From Leuctra nigra (Eukaryota > Arthropoda > Insecta > Plecoptera > Leuctridae), in the NCBI GenBank assembly GCA_934045905.1, contig OW203763.1, positions 20,754,608 through 20,818,607 of the forward strand: a DNA stretch of 64,000 bases, written 5' to 3'. The first letter of the stretch is position 1; each line of letters starts with the position of its first letter. The position numbers were made by a program, and so were the translations under genes. Of the stretch, positions 62,581 to 64,000 are shown one piece after another. Below the pieces are notes generated by a model that was not told where the DNA came from, ran no database searches, and worked only from the letters and a program-made list of their open reading frames with translations.

Positions 62581-62588
62581 ATGATGCA

Positions 62589-64000
62589 GTTTTAAAGTTA
62601 AAAATATTTTTAGATAAATAATATTTAAAGGTAACATACCATCTGACGCAAAATAATATGTATAAATGTCATATGAATATAATATTGCTTACACGAGTAG
62701 ATCATGTTTTTTTTAAATACAATAAATGAAAATTATAATTTCGTTTAAGAGCAGAAAAATGAATTGTTTAAAAAAAATTAAAATATGTGTTTATAGTATT
62801 TTTAAATGAGCAACACTTGACATATTTTTATAAATTATTTCTAGATATTAATTAAATAAAACTACACATTTATTAAAATTGTCTACAAATTGCATAGATT
62901 TAAATCATACCTTCTCTGCGACTAAGTCCAATATTTTAATCCTTATTAACCCAATATATTTGTAGATAGCGATATGTGCATTACACCAAAAACAGTGAAT
63001 AACTTTACACGTGTATCAATTAGCAATTAATTACAAGATAAAGTGAAAACTACTCAACTCGTTAGCTAAACACGACGATGCTCCCCGTACCGAGTTAACT
63101 CGTGAAATGGTGAATGCCTTGAAAAATGCATTCAGTTAGATTCTCCTATTGTAACAGTAAAATGTGTTTCCCACTCCCACTCTACCACCACTTGATCCTA
63201 AACAAGTTGACAATTACTCCAATATACGCCATGTAATGTTTCCAAGTAGGTTCTAGTTTTCGTTTCGCTCCAAAGGGTTACCATAGGAAATGACAGTAAT
63301 TTGTTGCCTGCCCACTTAGAATTAACTCACAATACATTGGGAAACAGCATTTGTCTATTAGTGTTACTGTTAACCCGTACAGGTTTAATCTTATCTTATC
63401 TAGAATGGCTGAGAGTTATAGAACTTTCAAATAGTTAGAAGTCGAAAATATTTTTTTTGAGGAAGTGAAATTTGGTGAAATTTCAATTTATTTTATAAAA
63501 ATAATTACTTCGTCGCAATTGGCACACGCGACTATCGATCGTAAAGTCCCATTTGAAATGCTCATTACTAAAAATGCGGTGATAGTTTCATTAACTACTA
63601 ACTGCAAAATAAAGTACTGCTAAATATTCTACATATTTTGTCTAGTCATACATTAATAACTTTACTGTATGCTTCGTAAATTAATTGGTATGTGTCCCGT
63701 CAGATAGATTAAAAGTAGATAAAAACGCCAGATAATTTTGTGTGTTTTTAATACAGAATTTATAACCAAATCTAGCAAAAACCTGTACCAGTGCAGTATC
63801 CTTCCACTTCGTGTCGTCCAATACCAATATTGCTCACAATTCGACGACCCGATTTGTTTCGTCGTAGAAATACTTTTGTTAAATAATTGGTCTGACAAAG
63901 TAGAGGTTAAATTTTTTACTGTTTTTGGTAGCGTAAAAAATGATTACTAACAAAAATACGGTATTGAGATGTAATATATTGGATAACACTGCCGCAAAAC
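62589..64000. other. Intergenic, no recognised gene
   Basis: AT-rich sequence with short non-conserved frames only. Nothing further could be supported. Confidence 0.4.

Overview
The window is AT-rich nuclear DNA of an animal, almost certainly an arthropod. Genes are split by GT-AG introns, intergenic space is large, and hAT- and Tc1/mariner-like MITEs, a CR1-like LINE and GTAGGTA/TACCTAC simple repeats are abundant. The artichoke/chaoptin-type leucine-rich-repeat receptor points to an insect. A hemipteran such as a planthopper is a guess, not a demonstration.

Four conserved genes can be assembled exon by exon with consistent splice phases. (1) 10530-20412, minus: an SLC41-family magnesium transporter, 7 coding exons, 494 aa, with one GC-AG intron. 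(2) About 23587/24511-28752, plus: kaptin (KPTN), a KICSTOR subunit that links nutrient status to mTORC1; 6 recognised exons, about 425 aa. (3) 31635-38723, minus: a leucine-rich-repeat type I membrane protein of the artichoke/chaoptin family, 4 coding exons, 1327 aa. (4) 45179-59120, minus: tropomodulin, the actin pointed-end cap, 6 coding exons, 372 aa. SLC41 and kaptin are divergent, with a likely shared promoter near 23.2-23.6 kb. Kaptin and the LRR gene converge tail to tail.

The left 10 kb holds no recognised conserved gene. It has a possible two-exon 64-codon gene (2185-3156), an AAGT microsatellite, and several foldback or hAT elements. A nearly complete CR1-like LINE ORF2 (951 codons, APE endonuclease and reverse transcriptase) lies antisense in an SLC41 intron. 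Introns and intergenic gaps carry many short DNA transposons. Three hAT-type elements have perfect 8-bp target-site duplications and matching terminal inverted repeats, and a fourth has an identical duplication with shorter ends. Four others have TA-flanked mariner-like ends. A roughly 325-bp near-complete palindrome lies upstream of the LRR gene. A Penelope-like fragment in the last kaptin intron keeps a hammerhead-like core.

I found no gene cluster that amounts to a new molecular system. The unusual content is the transposon structures, the GC-AG intron, the candidate small gene and an orphan SLC46-like exon fragment.
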